DNA from: an uncultured Acidobacteriota bacterium
Lineage (GTDB): Bacteria; Acidobacteriota; Blastocatellia; RBC074
Assembly: GCA_937967285.1 (NCBI GenBank)
Contig: CALBSU010000227.1
Span: forward strand, 1-25,933
DNA: 25,933 bases
Direction of reading: 5' to 3'
Shown here: positions 9,159 to 17,477 of the stretch, piece by piece
How the letters are laid out: every line of letters begins with the position of its first letter
Position numbering within the stretch: the first letter of the stretch is position 1
Notes under the pieces: model-generated
Databases searched by the model: none
The model's input: the letters and a program-made list of their open reading frames with translations, nothing else
What the model was told of the DNA's origin: nothing
Made by a program: the position numbers and the translations under genes

Positions 9159-10145
9159 ATGCCGGCATTCAAATCATTCACACTGATACTGCTCGTTTCT
9201 GTTCTCGCTGCGATCTCGTGCGCCGGGAACGAACCTCCTCAGGCGGTGGTCGCGCCGACGGTCGAACAGAAAGCGGTCAAAACCACCGATTTCGATGGCG
9301 AGCGCGCGCTGGCTCACGTCAAGGCGCTGGTCGAGATCGGTCCGCGTCCCTCGGGTTCGACCGGCAACGAGAAAGCCGGCCAGTACATCGCCCGCGAACT
9401 CAAAAGCTACGGCATCAAGACCACCATCGACGAATTCACACCCGCCACGCCGAAGGGCAAGGTGAAGATGAGGAACATCATCGCCGAGATCCCCGGCGAG
9501 AGCTCTGACGTCGTCATGATCGGCAGCCATTACGATTCGAAGCAGTTCAGCGACTTCCGGTTCGTCGGCGCCAACGACAGCGGATCGAGCACGGGAGCCC
9601 TGCTCGAGATCGCTCGAGTCCTCGCCGCCGATGCGGCCGCCGGCAAGTTCAAACCGCGATACACCTGGCAGTTCGTCTTCCTCGACGGCGAAGAGGCCTT
9701 CTGCGCCGGCTGGTCCGACTGCATGGACGGGAAGGATAACCTCTACGGCAGCCGCCAGATGGTAGCCAGACTCCGGCGCGAGAAACGTCTCGACAAGACC
9801 CGCGCGTTCATCCTTCTGGATATGATCGGCGACAAAAACCTCGCCATCCCGAAGGAACTCAACTCGTCCGGATGGCTCGTCGAGGCGATCTGGTCGACGG
9901 CGCGCGAGACCGGTCACGGCGAATTCTTCACCGACGATACACACTACATCACCGATGATCACGTCCCCTTCCTCGAGGCCGGAATATCATCAGTCGATCT
10001 GATAGATTTCGATTACGGCGACGATGACAGGGACTTCTGGCATACTGCCGACGATACGATCGATAAACTGAGCGCCCGCAGCCTCAAGATCGTCGGCGAC
10101 GTCCTGATCCTCAGTCTGCCAAGGATCGAAGCCCAGATCAGATAA
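9159..10145 (+). CDS. M28 family zinc peptidase resembling glutaminyl-peptide cyclotransferase; probable lipoprotein
   Basis: The 328-residue protein begins with a hydrophobic signal ending LAAISC, a plausible though imperfect lipobox with C21 as the lipidation site. The rest is an M28 domain: GSHYDSK (124-128), GANDSG (D140), DGEEAF (E178, E179), LLDMIGD (D221), DDHVPFL (H268) and FWHTADD (294 onwards). The order and wording of these blocks follow animal glutaminyl cyclase, whose single zinc is held by the Asp, Glu and His equivalent to D140, E179 and H268, including the NLYGSRQM block after GEEAF. It may therefore cyclise N-terminal glutamine on exported proteins, or be an ordinary aminopeptidase. 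It is probably co-transcribed with accD. The M28 assignment is firm; the cyclase activity is inferred. Confidence 0.85.
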   Translation: MPAFKSFTLILLVSVLAAISCAGNEPPQAVVAPTVEQKAVKTTDFDGERALAHVKALVEIGPRPSGSTGNEKAGQYIARELKSYGIKTTIDEFTPATPKGKVKMRNIIAEIPGESSDVVMIGSHYDSKQFSDFRFVGANDSGSSTGALLEIARVLAADAAAGKFKPRYTWQFVFLDGEEAFCAGWSDCMDGKDNLYGSRQMVARLRREKRLDKTRAFILLDMIGDKNLAIPKELNSSGWLVEAIWSTARETGHGEFFTDDTHYITDDHVPFLEAGISSVDLIDFDYGDDDRDFWHTADDTIDKLSARSLKIVGDVLILSLPRIEAQIR

Positions 10146-10174
10146 CGCTCAGCCGCTCATTGCCCCCGGACCAT

Positions 10175-10203
10175 GTGAAATTAAAGCGATTTTATAGTAA
10201 AAT
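10175..10203 (+). promoter_or_regulatory. Possible promoter upstream of the DUF4177 gene
   Basis: GTGAAA (10175-10180) and TAAAAT (10198-10203) are spaced by 17 bases and match the sigma70 boxes at four and five of six positions. The transcript would carry a leader of about 200 bases containing the palindrome at 10234 and the multi-helix region at 10257-10335. Confidence 0.4.
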
Positions 10204-10206
10204 GCT

Positions 10207-10247
<41 letters not shown>

Positions 10248-10256
10248 TCGATCATC

Positions 10257-10335
10257 ACCCTCGCACCGGATCGGTCATCAACCAGGCGGACAGCCCGCTG
10301 ATGGCGGGATAGCGGTGTCAGCGCTTTTCGAGGGT
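10257..10335 (+). ncRNA. Candidate structured leader RNA with alternative folds
   Basis: ACCCTCG (10257-10263) and CGAGGGT (10329-10335) close a 79-base region with a perfect 7-bp helix. Inside are ACCG/CGGT (10265-10268 with 10272-10275), CCCGC/GCGGG (10294-10298 with 10304-10308) and AGCG/CGCT (10311-10314 with 10322-10325). A competing fold pairs GACA with TGTC (10289-10292 with 10316-10319) and CCGCT with AGCGG (10295-10299 with 10311-10315). The gene at 10410 follows 74 bases later. It is not a tRNA: the arms have the wrong sizes and there is no T-loop sequence. It matches no riboswitch class I know. Confidence 0.4.
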
Positions 10336-10409
10336 AGCAGTTCGATCGGATTGCAGCTTCTCGTACGGATCAGGGAAGTTCATATTCAAGGAAGGAAGGT
10401 TGCGGAAAG

Positions 10410-10649
10410 ATGAAATGGGAATACCGTACAGTCGACTGGGGCGAGATACGCAAGATCGGCTCGCGCATAACCGGCGAAGACTTCATCGACGCCAACGTCG
10501 ATGCCGGCCTTAACTCGCTCGGCGATGAGGGCTGGGAGCTCGTCAACGTCTACGTCGACGGTTTCGCCATGCACCGCAACAACAAGGGCGAGGAGATGCT
10601 GGCCAGCAGCCGGTACGTCAAGTACACCTTCAAACGGCCGCTGGAGTGA
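10410..10649 (+). CDS. DUF4177 domain protein
   Basis: This small protein of 79 residues shows the DUF4177 pattern: an N-terminal MKWEYRTVDW strand, a central LNSLGDEGWELVNVYVD and a C-terminal KYTFKRPL. Proteins of this family are small, probably cytosolic and of unknown role. A purine-rich stretch (AAGGAAGGAAGG, 10389-10400) and GGAAAG just before the ATG serve as ribosome-binding sites. The gene stands alone on this strand and converges with the minus-strand gene ending at 10656, leaving only six bases between the stops. The long 264-base upstream gap with palindromes suggests regulated expression. Confidence 0.8.
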   Translation: MKWEYRTVDWGEIRKIGSRITGEDFIDANVDAGLNSLGDEGWELVNVYVDGFAMHRNNKGEEMLASSRYVKYTFKRPLE

Positions 10650-10655
10650 TCCCGA

Positions 10656-10880
10656 TCATCGTTTCTTGTGGTCGATGATCTCGCGAATGTCCGAAAAGAG
10701 GATCTTGGTGATCTTCCCTTCCGCATCGCGAATCTTGACGGCCGGCTTGCTGAAAGGCTGGGTGCTGCGCAGGTTGTCGATGGTTCCGCGGACGCTCGTC
10801 CCGTCCATCGACACGACCTCGACATCATTGCTGTCGAGCATTCCCTGTAATTTTTCGATCAGCGTGAAAAAATCGTTCAC
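10656..10880 (-). CDS. Small conserved-looking protein of unknown function
   Basis: The 74-residue product starts with GTG at 10880, supported by GGGAGG about nine bases upstream. Residues 1-15 are probably helical. The rest reads as short beta strands (VEVVSMDGTSVRGTIDNL, then PAVKIRDAEGKITKILFSDIREI), giving a small SH3- or Sm-like barrel pattern. I recognise no named family. It is the last gene of the leftward cluster that begins at 14997, 61 bases after the CPBP protease gene. A G/C-rich palindrome, CCGGCCC/GGGCCGG (10922-10936), lies in that spacer. Codon use fits the neighbours and the good ribosome-binding site supports a real gene. Confidence 0.65.
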   Translation of the reverse strand: MNDFFTLIEKLQGMLDSNDVEVVSMDGTSVRGTIDNLRSTQPFSKPAVKIRDAEGKITKILFSDIREIIDHKKR

Positions 10881-10941
10881 GACTCTAAACCTCCCACGCG
10901 AGGATGTGAAAGCACGTTCGACCGGCCCCGGGCCGGCCGGG

Positions 10942-11841
10942 TCAGAGAGCTGAAATCAGGTTTATCAAAACGACCGCGGTCTGGGACGAAACGCCTTCGA
11001 GCACTTTGTCTGTGGCAAAGAGCAGAGCCACGGCCTGAATGCCATTGTAGACGAAGTGGGTCGCAACGCACGGCAGCAGACTGCCCGTCCAGGCCCTGAG
11101 GATCGTCAGGACCAGGCTGAGCGAGAGAATTGCGGAGATGGCGGCGATGCTTCCCCAGTACTGCGGACCGTGGACTCCGGCGAAGAGCAGTGTCACGACG
11201 CCGATGCTGATCCATCTTGCATTGCCGAACCCGCGTCTTTCGAATGTCCGTTCGAGCCCGGCATAAAGCACTCCGCGATAGACGACCTCCTCGACGATCG
11301 GCGCGGTCAGGACCGCCAGAGCCGCCACCAGCAACCTGATGGATGTCCCCATCTTGAGCAGCTTCTCCATGTCCGTCTCCCTGTGCGGCAGGAATCTTTC
11401 ATAGAGCAGGGCGACGCCGAGCATGAGAAATGCCAGCCCGACGGCATGGACCCATTTGAACTGCGGATGCCAGCTCCAGCCGAGCGTCCTGAAAAACGGG
11501 CGCTTTCCGCTGTCGGTCACAACCAGCCAGCAGAGCACCAGCGTCAGCAGGTGCGCCGGAAACGTCGAGCCGAGCGAGAGCACCGTCACCAGCCAGTCGA
11601 TTTCGAAGGTCTTTGGGATCTGACCGGTCTCTCTGACTTTGACGATCAGATAGATGATCAGAGCGGCGATTTGAAAGCCGAAGATGAGTCCGACGCTGCC
11701 GAGCCAGACGAGTATCCCGCGGGCGGCTCCCCATAATCTGTCGGGCGCCTTGGCCGGAGCCTCGCAATTGGCGCAGACGACGCCTGGAGCTTCATCAAGA
11801 ATGTTTCCGCAGGTCGGACAAGTGGTCGTCAATGATGTCAT
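10942..11841 (-). CDS. CPBP-family intramembrane metalloprotease with N-terminal zinc ribbon
   Basis: The 299-residue membrane protein starts with a small zinc ribbon (C8-x2-C11 and C23-x2-C26), followed by several hydrophobic helices. The CPBP/Abi motifs are complete: EEVVYR (E184, E185, R189), FAGVHG with H224, and THFVYNG with H262 and N266. These glutamates and histidines form the active site in CAAX-type proteases such as Rce1. Bacterial members cleave peptides within the membrane; substrates are mostly unknown, and some are linked to bacteriocin self-immunity. The zinc ribbon suggests protein or nucleic-acid contact on the cytosolic side. It lies 46 bases after the NUDIX gene in the same leftward cluster. 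Confidence 0.88.
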   Translation of the reverse strand: MTSLTTTCPTCGNILDEAPGVVCANCEAPAKAPDRLWGAARGILVWLGSVGLIFGFQIAALIIYLIVKVRETGQIPKTFEIDWLVTVLSLGSTFPAHLLTLVLCWLVVTDSGKRPFFRTLGWSWHPQFKWVHAVGLAFLMLGVALLYERFLPHRETDMEKLLKMGTSIRLLVAALAVLTAPIVEEVVYRGVLYAGLERTFERRGFGNARWISIGVVTLLFAGVHGPQYWGSIAAISAILSLSLVLTILRAWTGSLLPCVATHFVYNGIQAVALLFATDKVLEGVSSQTAVVLINLISAL

Positions 11842-11887
11842 AAGTATCCGTTGTCGATGACCGGCCCCGTATTCGGGCGTTGAACGT

Positions 11888-12430
11888 TCAGATCTGAATA
11901 TTAAGCATCAGGGGGCGATGTTTGGCAAGAAGCAGTGCGATCAGCGTCTTCGAGTCCTCGATCTCGCCGCTTTCCGCCATCGCCAGAGCCTCGGCAAGGG
12001 AGAGCCTGACGATCTCGAGATGCTCGTCGTGATCGAGCTGCTGCCCGACGGGTTCGAGATCGGTCGCCAGGTAGACGTGAAGTTTCTCCTCGCAGAAACC
12101 GGGCGTCGAATAGAACTCGACCAGTTTTTCGATTCTGCCGGGCCTGAATCCGATCTCCTGTTCGATCTCTCGCGCGGCGCAGGACTCGGGCGATTCGCCG
12201 GGTTCGATCCGGCCGGCTGGAATTTCGAGCAGATCGCGTCCCGCCGGATGCCTGTACTGCCTGACCAGCGCCACGGTGCCGTCATCGAACAGGGGCAGGC
12301 CTCCCGCTCCACCCGGGTGCCTGACAACCTCGCGAACCGCCTCATTACCTCTCGCATCGAGGATCACATCGCGTTCGACGGTGATGATCTCGCCATCGAA
12401 GATCGTCCGCCTCTCAATCACTTTCGACAT
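11888..12430 (-). CDS. NUDIX hydrolase, ADP-ribose pyrophosphatase-like
   Basis: The 180-residue cytosolic protein has a Nudix box at residues 73-95: G73, E79, R87-E88 and E92-x-G94. Upstream VALVRQYRHPAGRDLLEIPAG and downstream FYSTPGFCEEKLHVYLA are typical of ADP-ribose pyrophosphatases (NudF/MutT-ADPRase group), which split ADP-ribose to AMP and ribose 5-phosphate. One box position is unusual: the first Glu of the consensus EE pair is Gln91 (REIEQEIG), while the second, E92, is kept. GAAGGAAAG precedes the start at a good distance. It lies 49 bases after the TonB-C gene in the leftward cluster. The ADP-ribose assignment is likely but other NDP-sugars are possible. Confidence 0.88.
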   Translation of the reverse strand: MSKVIERRTIFDGEIITVERDVILDARGNEAVREVVRHPGGAGGLPLFDDGTVALVRQYRHPAGRDLLEIPAGRIEPGESPESCAAREIEQEIGFRPGRIEKLVEFYSTPGFCEEKLHVYLATDLEPVGQQLDHDEHLEIVRLSLAEALAMAESGEIEDSKTLIALLLAKHRPLMLNIQI

Positions 12431-12479
12431 TCAGCGCTTTCCTTCTATTTTTTCCGCCCGCAATCCGGGGCACGATCGA

Positions 12480-13421
12480 TCATTGAGGCGTCGGCTTTCC
12501 GAGCTGGATGGTCTCGCGCCATGTCGCATACGTCGGCCGGCCGTTGAGCGTGGCGGGCTTGTATCGGTACTGGCGAAAAGCTGCGATGGCCTTGGGATTG
12601 AGCGCCGTATCCGGCGTATCGAGGATCCTGACATTGGTCATCCGCCCGTCCGGAGTGACGATGCCCTCGAGGGTGATCGATCCGGAGACGCGCGCTCCGG
12701 GCGGGAACTGCAGCGGCGCCCGGCTGATCAGCGCGGGCATGACGAAGGTGTCGCTCTCGCCCAGCTCGACGCGCGAGCCGTAGGCATCGGTCGGCCGCGA
12801 GATGTCGGAAGCTCGATTCTGAAGACTGCGCGATGTCGTCACGGTGGGAGTGATCGTGACCAGCAGACCCCGCGTATCCGGCGTCTGCTCGTCGCCGTTC
12901 GGTCCCTTGAATTCGCGGGTTCCGAAAGCGCCCTGAGCGCCCCGCAGCATGACCGTCTCGTAGCTGTTGACCGACACGCTCTTCAGTTCGAGCAGTACCT
13001 TTTCATCGTATGTGGCGGAGAAATCGAGCGTCACATCTCCCTTCGTGATCAGGCGCGCGACGACCGTAAAGACGAACGGCTTGTCGTTCATCGGCTGGGT
13101 GTCGGTGAAGCTCTCGCCCTCGCGCAGTCCGATCGTGCGGACATGGCGAATCTTGAGCCCCTCGGCGCCGAAGGTCCGGTAGATATGTTCGATCTCTTCT
13201 TCGGGCGTCGTGGCGGTGACCTTCAGCTTGTTGACCTGGGTGAACTGCTTTGAGCCCGCTTCGTCATACTGATAGATCGCAATCGTCAGGCCGACTCCGT
13301 AATCGTTCTGTTTGAGTATCTGCGCGCTCGCGCAGACCGAAGCCGAGATCAGAAGCAGGGCGATCGCTGTAAGTTTCAGAATCGCCCTTTCATTCTTTTT
13401 CGGCATCCTCGGAATTAACAT
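12480..13421 (-). CDS. Exported protein with TonB-like C-terminal domain
   Basis: A signal peptide (hydrophobic about residues 14-33, ending ASAQ) opens this 313-residue protein. The central part (about 35-200) is not recognised. The C-terminal 80 residues have the TonB C-terminal layout: FPPGARVSGSITLEGIVTPDGRMTNV, then LNPKAIAAFRQYRYKPATLNGRP. There is no long Pro-rich spanning segment, so it is not a classical TonB energiser. Many Acidobacteriota carry such exported TonB-C proteins with unknown roles. The ATG at 13421 has a good GGAGAAGG ribosome-binding site and lies inside the 3' end of rsmI (32-base overlap), so translation is probably coupled. A second in-frame ATG is at 13406. Confidence 0.82.
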   Translation of the reverse strand: MLIPRMPKKNERAILKLTAIALLLISASVCASAQILKQNDYGVGLTIAIYQYDEAGSKQFTQVNKLKVTATTPEEEIEHIYRTFGAEGLKIRHVRTIGLREGESFTDTQPMNDKPFVFTVVARLITKGDVTLDFSATYDEKVLLELKSVSVNSYETVMLRGAQGAFGTREFKGPNGDEQTPDTRGLLVTITPTVTTSRSLQNRASDISRPTDAYGSRVELGESDTFVMPALISRAPLQFPPGARVSGSITLEGIVTPDGRMTNVRILDTPDTALNPKAIAAFRQYRYKPATLNGRPTYATWRETIQLGKPTPQ

Positions 13422-14244
13422 CTGCCTTCTCCTCGAGCATTATCTGATAGGCGTCGCGTTTCGACATCCCGCGCCGGCGCGCGACCGTCTTGAGCGCATC
13501 GGTCCGGGACATCCCTTCGACGCGCACCAGCTCCTCGACCTGCTCTGAAATACTGCGTTCATCGAGGTCGAATTGATTATCATCGGGGCAACCGGCGATG
13601 ACAAGCGTCATCTCTCCGCGGGGCTGATCGAGCCGCGCCCGGATCGCCGACAATGGGCCGCGAATGAACTGTTCGTGCATCTTGGTGAGCTCGCGGGCGA
13701 GCGAGGCTTCGCGGTCACCGAGCACCTCCTCGGCATCCAGCAGCGTCTCCCTGATCCTGTGCGGAGCTTCGTAGAAGACGAGCGTCGCCCGCTCGCCGCG
13801 CAGCCCCTCGAGCCGCGAACGGCGGGCCGTCTTTTTCGGGGGCAGGAATCCGCCGAAGAGGAACGCATCGGTCGGAAGCCCGGACGCAACCAGACCGGCG
13901 ATCAGCGCGGTCGCACCCGGTATCGGTATCACCTCGATTCCCCTGTCGATCGCCGCGCGAACGATGCGATAGGCCGGATCGGAGATCCCCGGAGTCCCGG
14001 CATCGCTGACGACCGCGATCTTCTCGCCCGCGACCAGTCGATCGACCAGCTCACCGGCCCGCGCCTGTTCATTGTGTTCGTGATAACTGATTAACGGCTT
14101 CCGGATTCCGAAATGGTCGAGCAGTCTGCCCGTGTGGCGGGTATCCTCGCATGCGATCAGATCGGCCTCCCGCAGGATGCGCAGGGCCCGCATCGTGATG
14201 TCCTCGAGATTGCCGACCGGCGTCGATACAAGGTAGAGCGACAA
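13390..14244 (-). CDS. rsmI: 16S rRNA (cytidine-1402-2'-O)-methyltransferase
   Basis: The 284-residue cytosolic protein has all RsmI landmarks in order: N-terminal YLVSTPVGNLEDITMRA, ACEDTRHTGRLL, the SAM-binding VVSDAGTPGISDPAYRIV, PIPGATALIAGL and FYEAPHRI. Tetrapyrrole-methylase-like folds of this type bind S-adenosylmethionine; RsmI methylates the ribose of C1402 in the ribosomal decoding centre. The C-terminal region (about 235-275, EGMSRTDALKTVARRRGMSKRDAYQ) is the usual RsmI extension. The gene lies three bases after the ROK kinase gene and overlaps the TonB-C gene, so it is in the middle of an operon. A penicillin-binding-protein activator or YraN neighbour, common elsewhere, is absent. 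Confidence 0.95.
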   Translation of the reverse strand: MSLYLVSTPVGNLEDITMRALRILREADLIACEDTRHTGRLLDHFGIRKPLISYHEHNEQARAGELVDRLVAGEKIAVVSDAGTPGISDPAYRIVRAAIDRGIEVIPIPGATALIAGLVASGLPTDAFLFGGFLPPKKTARRSRLEGLRGERATLVFYEAPHRIRETLLDAEEVLGDREASLARELTKMHEQFIRGPLSAIRARLDQPRGEMTLVIAGCPDDNQFDLDERSISEQVEELVRVEGMSRTDALKTVARRRGMSKRDAYQIMLEEKADVNSEDAEKE

Positions 14245-14247
14245 TTT

Positions 14248-14997
14248 CTATTTCCCTCTTTCCTTCCAGAGCCAGATGCCCCCCTTCATCCCCAGCACAT
14301 TGGGAACGATCTCGACATCGGGCGGCAGCTTGAAGCTGACCAGCTGGGCGTTTCCGCCGCCGAGATAGAGCTTTTCGAAGCTGGTCAGAATCCGCCAGTA
14401 TCCGATGGCCTTCTTCAGGCGGCGGTTCCAGCGGGCTTTTCCGATCTCGGCCAGGGGCTTCGCGCCGAGCTGCTGTTCGAATGTCTGATCGTTGCGGAAC
14501 GGGATGTGTCCGATCTCAAGATGAGGCGCCAGGCGTCCGTCCTCGAAGAGTCCGCAACCGACTCCCGTGCCGAGCGTGATGACCATCTCGACGCCATTGC
14601 CCCTGATCGCCGCCAGTCCCTGCATATCGGCGTCGTTGATCACCTTGACGGGCTTTTTGAGCATCCGGGCGAGCGCCTTTTCCAGATCGAACCCCTTCCA
14701 GTACCTGGTCCCGAGATTGGCCGCCATGAGAATTTTTCCATGATGGACGACGCCGGGAAATCCCACCGAGACGCGGTCGAAGTCAGGCAGTTGCGAGACG
14801 AGCTTCTTCAGCGCGGCGAGCATCGCTTTGGGCGGACAGGGCTTTGGCGTGTCCACGCGGACGCGTTCGGTCACCATCTCTCCGTGCTCGTCGAGAATCG
14901 AGGCCTTCAAGCGGGATCCGCCGATGTCGATCGCCAGCGTGCGGATGAACTTCTTCGCCCTCTTATTTTTGCTGCTCTTCTTCTTTGCTGCCGGCAT
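14248..14997 (-). CDS. ppgK: ROK-family kinase, polyphosphate glucokinase-like
   Basis: A lysine-rich N-terminus (residues 1-17) precedes a ROK domain with the phosphate motif LAIDIGGSRLKAS (D24 to G27), NDADMQGLAA with the catalytic-type Asp, and GTGVGCGLFEDG and HLEIGHIPF. The 249-residue length and the LEIGH version, in place of the zinc-binding CxCG cluster of typical ROK kinases, match polyphosphate glucokinases. These phosphorylate glucose with inorganic polyphosphate (or ATP). It is the first gene of the leftward cluster ending at 10656. AAGGAGG stands ten bases before the ATG, and the 109-base divergent gap to the lipase gene holds its promoter. The family is firm; polyphosphate use is inferred. 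Confidence 0.85.
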   Translation of the reverse strand: MPAAKKKSSKNKRAKKFIRTLAIDIGGSRLKASILDEHGEMVTERVRVDTPKPCPPKAMLAALKKLVSQLPDFDRVSVGFPGVVHHGKILMAANLGTRYWKGFDLEKALARMLKKPVKVINDADMQGLAAIRGNGVEMVITLGTGVGCGLFEDGRLAPHLEIGHIPFRNDQTFEQQLGAKPLAEIGKARWNRRLKKAIGYWRILTSFEKLYLGGGNAQLVSFKLPPDVEIVPNVLGMKGGIWLWKERGK

Positions 14998-15106
14998 TCG
15001 GCTGAAGCCTCCTTACAATGTGAGTTGCTTTTATTCGCGAAAATACAATATCTTTGGATTGCTCAATATTACTGAAATCAGGGCAGCATGAGAAGGAATG
15101 TGAACC

Positions 15107-16279
15107 ATGATCAGACATCGTAAAATCATCACGGCAGCGATCTTCATCATACTGATGGCGCCCGTCCTGACCCGGACGGCGGAATCATCAGGCAAGGTTC
15201 TCGATCCGCTCGAGATGGGACCGTATCCGACAGGGGTGACAACGACCGTTCTGGTCGATCCCTCGCGAACCGACCCGGCGACGGGCGAAGCCAGAACGCT
15301 GGTCACTGAGATCTGGTATCCGGCGTCGGACGAAGCGAAAAATCAGCCGAAGAACAAGTTTTCGAACTTCATTCCCGGAGGAATCAGCCCGCAGTTCGAG
15401 ACGCTGATCAAAATGGCATACCGCAAGTCGTCCGCCGAGCTGGACGCGGACTTCTGGAACCACTCGGTGCGGGATGCCCGGGTGCGTGAAGGAAAATTTC
15501 CGCTCATCGTCTTCTCGCACGGCAACGGCGGGACCCGCAATCAGAATACCTTCTGGTGCGATTATCTGGCCAGCCACGGATACATCATCGTCTCGGCGGA
15601 CCACACGGCCAACGCACGCGTAACGGTGATCAAAGGCAAGCCGATCCTCTATCAGGCGTCGCAGCGCAACCAGTCGGCCATCGACAGGCCGAAGGATATG
15701 AGTTTTCTGCTCGACCAGATGACGCTCTGGAACGGCGGGGCCGACAGCCGTTTCAGCAGCCGGATCGATCTGAGCGTCCCGGTCGCGGCCGGGATGTCGT
15801 TCGGATCGATGACTGCGATCCGCGTCGCCGACGCCGATCCGCGCTTCAAGGCTGTCATCGCGATGTCCGGCGCGCCCGAGACGCATCAGAATCTGAACGT
15901 CCCGTCGCTCTACATGCTCGGGACCGAGGATACGACTCTCGGCGTCAAGGGCAACGATTTCATCCGGTCCAACTTCAGAATGCATACCGGCCCGGCGTTC
16001 CTGCTCGAAATGGTCAACGGCGGCCATTACTCCTTCACGGACATCTTCAAGATCTCCCGGGATTTCGGCGACGGAGTCGGCAAGGGCAAGCGGCGCGCGA
16101 CCGGCGAACCGTTCGAGTTCACCTCGATGGAGACGACCTACAGCATCATCAACTCCTACAGCATCGCCTTTCTGGGCGCCTACGTCAGAGGCGAGAAGGA
16201 GTACTTCGATTTCCTGAAAAAGAATCGCTGGCCGAAGGAACTGATCTGGGAAGCCAGAGGCGCGGATCTCGCTCAGTGA
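15107..16279 (+). CDS. Exported alpha/beta hydrolase, PAF-acetylhydrolase-like lipase
   Basis: The 390-residue protein starts with a signal peptide (hydrophobic about residues 8-22). The block VFSHGNGGTRNQNTFWCDYL with LASHGYIIVSADH resembles the oxyanion region of platelet-activating-factor acetylhydrolases. The catalytic triad is visible as S231 in GMSFGS, D275 in LGTEDT and H307 in GGHYSFTD. This family hydrolyses short or oxidised acyl esters, and bacterial members are often annotated as dienelactone hydrolase-like lipases. GAAGGA lies nine bases before the ATG. It starts a rightward run of genes reaching 19102. A perfect 7-bp stem, CGCACGC/GCGTGCG (16286-16304), follows the stop codon. 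The natural substrate is unknown. Confidence 0.86.
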   Translation: MIRHRKIITAAIFIILMAPVLTRTAESSGKVLDPLEMGPYPTGVTTTVLVDPSRTDPATGEARTLVTEIWYPASDEAKNQPKNKFSNFIPGGISPQFETLIKMAYRKSSAELDADFWNHSVRDARVREGKFPLIVFSHGNGGTRNQNTFWCDYLASHGYIIVSADHTANARVTVIKGKPILYQASQRNQSAIDRPKDMSFLLDQMTLWNGGADSRFSSRIDLSVPVAAGMSFGSMTAIRVADADPRFKAVIAMSGAPETHQNLNVPSLYMLGTEDTTLGVKGNDFIRSNFRMHTGPAFLLEMVNGGHYSFTDIFKISRDFGDGVGKGKRRATGEPFEFTSMETTYSIINSYSIAFLGAYVRGEKEYFDFLKKNRWPKELIWEARGADLAQ

Positions 16280-16285
16280 AATAAC

Positions 16286-16304
16286 CGCACGCCGGAAGCG
16301 TGCG
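16286..16304 (+). other. Short perfect hairpin between two genes
   Basis: CGCACGC (16286-16292) and GCGTGCG (16298-16304) enclose a CGGAA loop just after the lipase stop codon. Only four T residues follow, at 16311-16314, so it is a weak terminator at best. It may be an mRNA processing or stabilising structure ahead of the gene at 16318. Confidence 0.35.
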
Positions 16305-16317
16305 CACCGGTTTTCCT

Positions 16318-17477
16318 ATGCGAAGAATTATCAGCCTGATCATCATCATCATCTGCGCTCTGTTGCAGCAGCAGGCGGCACAGGCGCTGCGAACTCAGGA
16401 GCCGGCTGCGGAAGCGCGGGAGGCGCGCAAGGGGCGATCGCTGACCGCTCAGCAGTTCGTCTCGCTGAGCGCGCAACTGAGCGAGGAGGGCGGATACTTC
16501 GACACCGATAACCTGATCTCGAACGAGACCTCATACCTGCACGTTCTCGGCAGAATGCGCCGGATGAACGTCAGCGGCGGGGCTTATCTCGGCGTCGGTC
16601 CGGATCAGAACTTCTCCTACATGGCCCAGATCCGCCCGGAGATCGCATTCATGATAGATATCCGGCGTGACAATCTGATCCAGCACCTGGTCTTCAAATC
16701 ACTCTTCGCATTGTCGCGCAACCGGATCGAATACCTGTGTCTGCTGATCGGCAGGCCGATTCCGGAGAATTCGAGCGCCTGGGAATCGAAGGATATCGCT
16801 GAAATTGCCGCCTGGATCGACAAAACGCCGCCTGAAAAGGGGCTGCTCGACAGGACGACGAAGCGCGTCGAGGAAGAGATCAGCAGGATCGGATTCGACC
16901 TGAATGAGCGTGACAGGACGACGCTGCGCCACATCCTGGCCGAGTTCCACGCCGCCGGACTCGACCTCAAGTTCACAAGCAAGAACCGGAGCCCGCGATA
17001 CTACTATCCGAACTACCGCGACCTGCTGCTCGAAAAGGATCTGACGGGGCGTCAGGGAAATTATCTGGCGCGCGAGGACGATTTCAGGTTTCTCAAGTCA
17101 CTGCAGGAACGCAACCTCGTCATCCCTGTCGTCGGCAACCTGGCCGGCCCTTCGGCGCTCAAAAAGATCGCCGAATATCTGCGAAAGAACGGCGAGAAGG
17201 TCTCAGCCTTCTACACTTCGAACGTTGAGTTCTATCTGATGCGCGGCATCGACTTCGACAGTTTCGCCGGAAACGTCTCGGCATTGCCGCGGGACGAGAA
17301 GAGCGTCATAATTCGCAGCTACTTCAACGGAACTTTTGGCTATCCGCATCCGCAGTCTGTCAGCGGCTACTACAGCACACAACTTCTCCAGACGATCGAG
17401 AGTTTCGCCGGCGAGTACGCGAAGGGCGGCTATCAGTCGTATCTGGATGTGATCGGCAAGCACATGCTCGATCTTCG

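Noticed and set aside
10257..10335. tRNA gene
   Set aside because: A 7-bp closing helix with three arms suggested a cloverleaf, but the first arm has a three-base loop, the T-loop sequence is absent and there is no sensible anticodon arm.
10922..10936. CCGGCCC/GGGCCGG palindrome as a terminator
   Set aside because: The stem is perfect but no T run follows on either strand, and simple G/C palindromes are expected in this genome.
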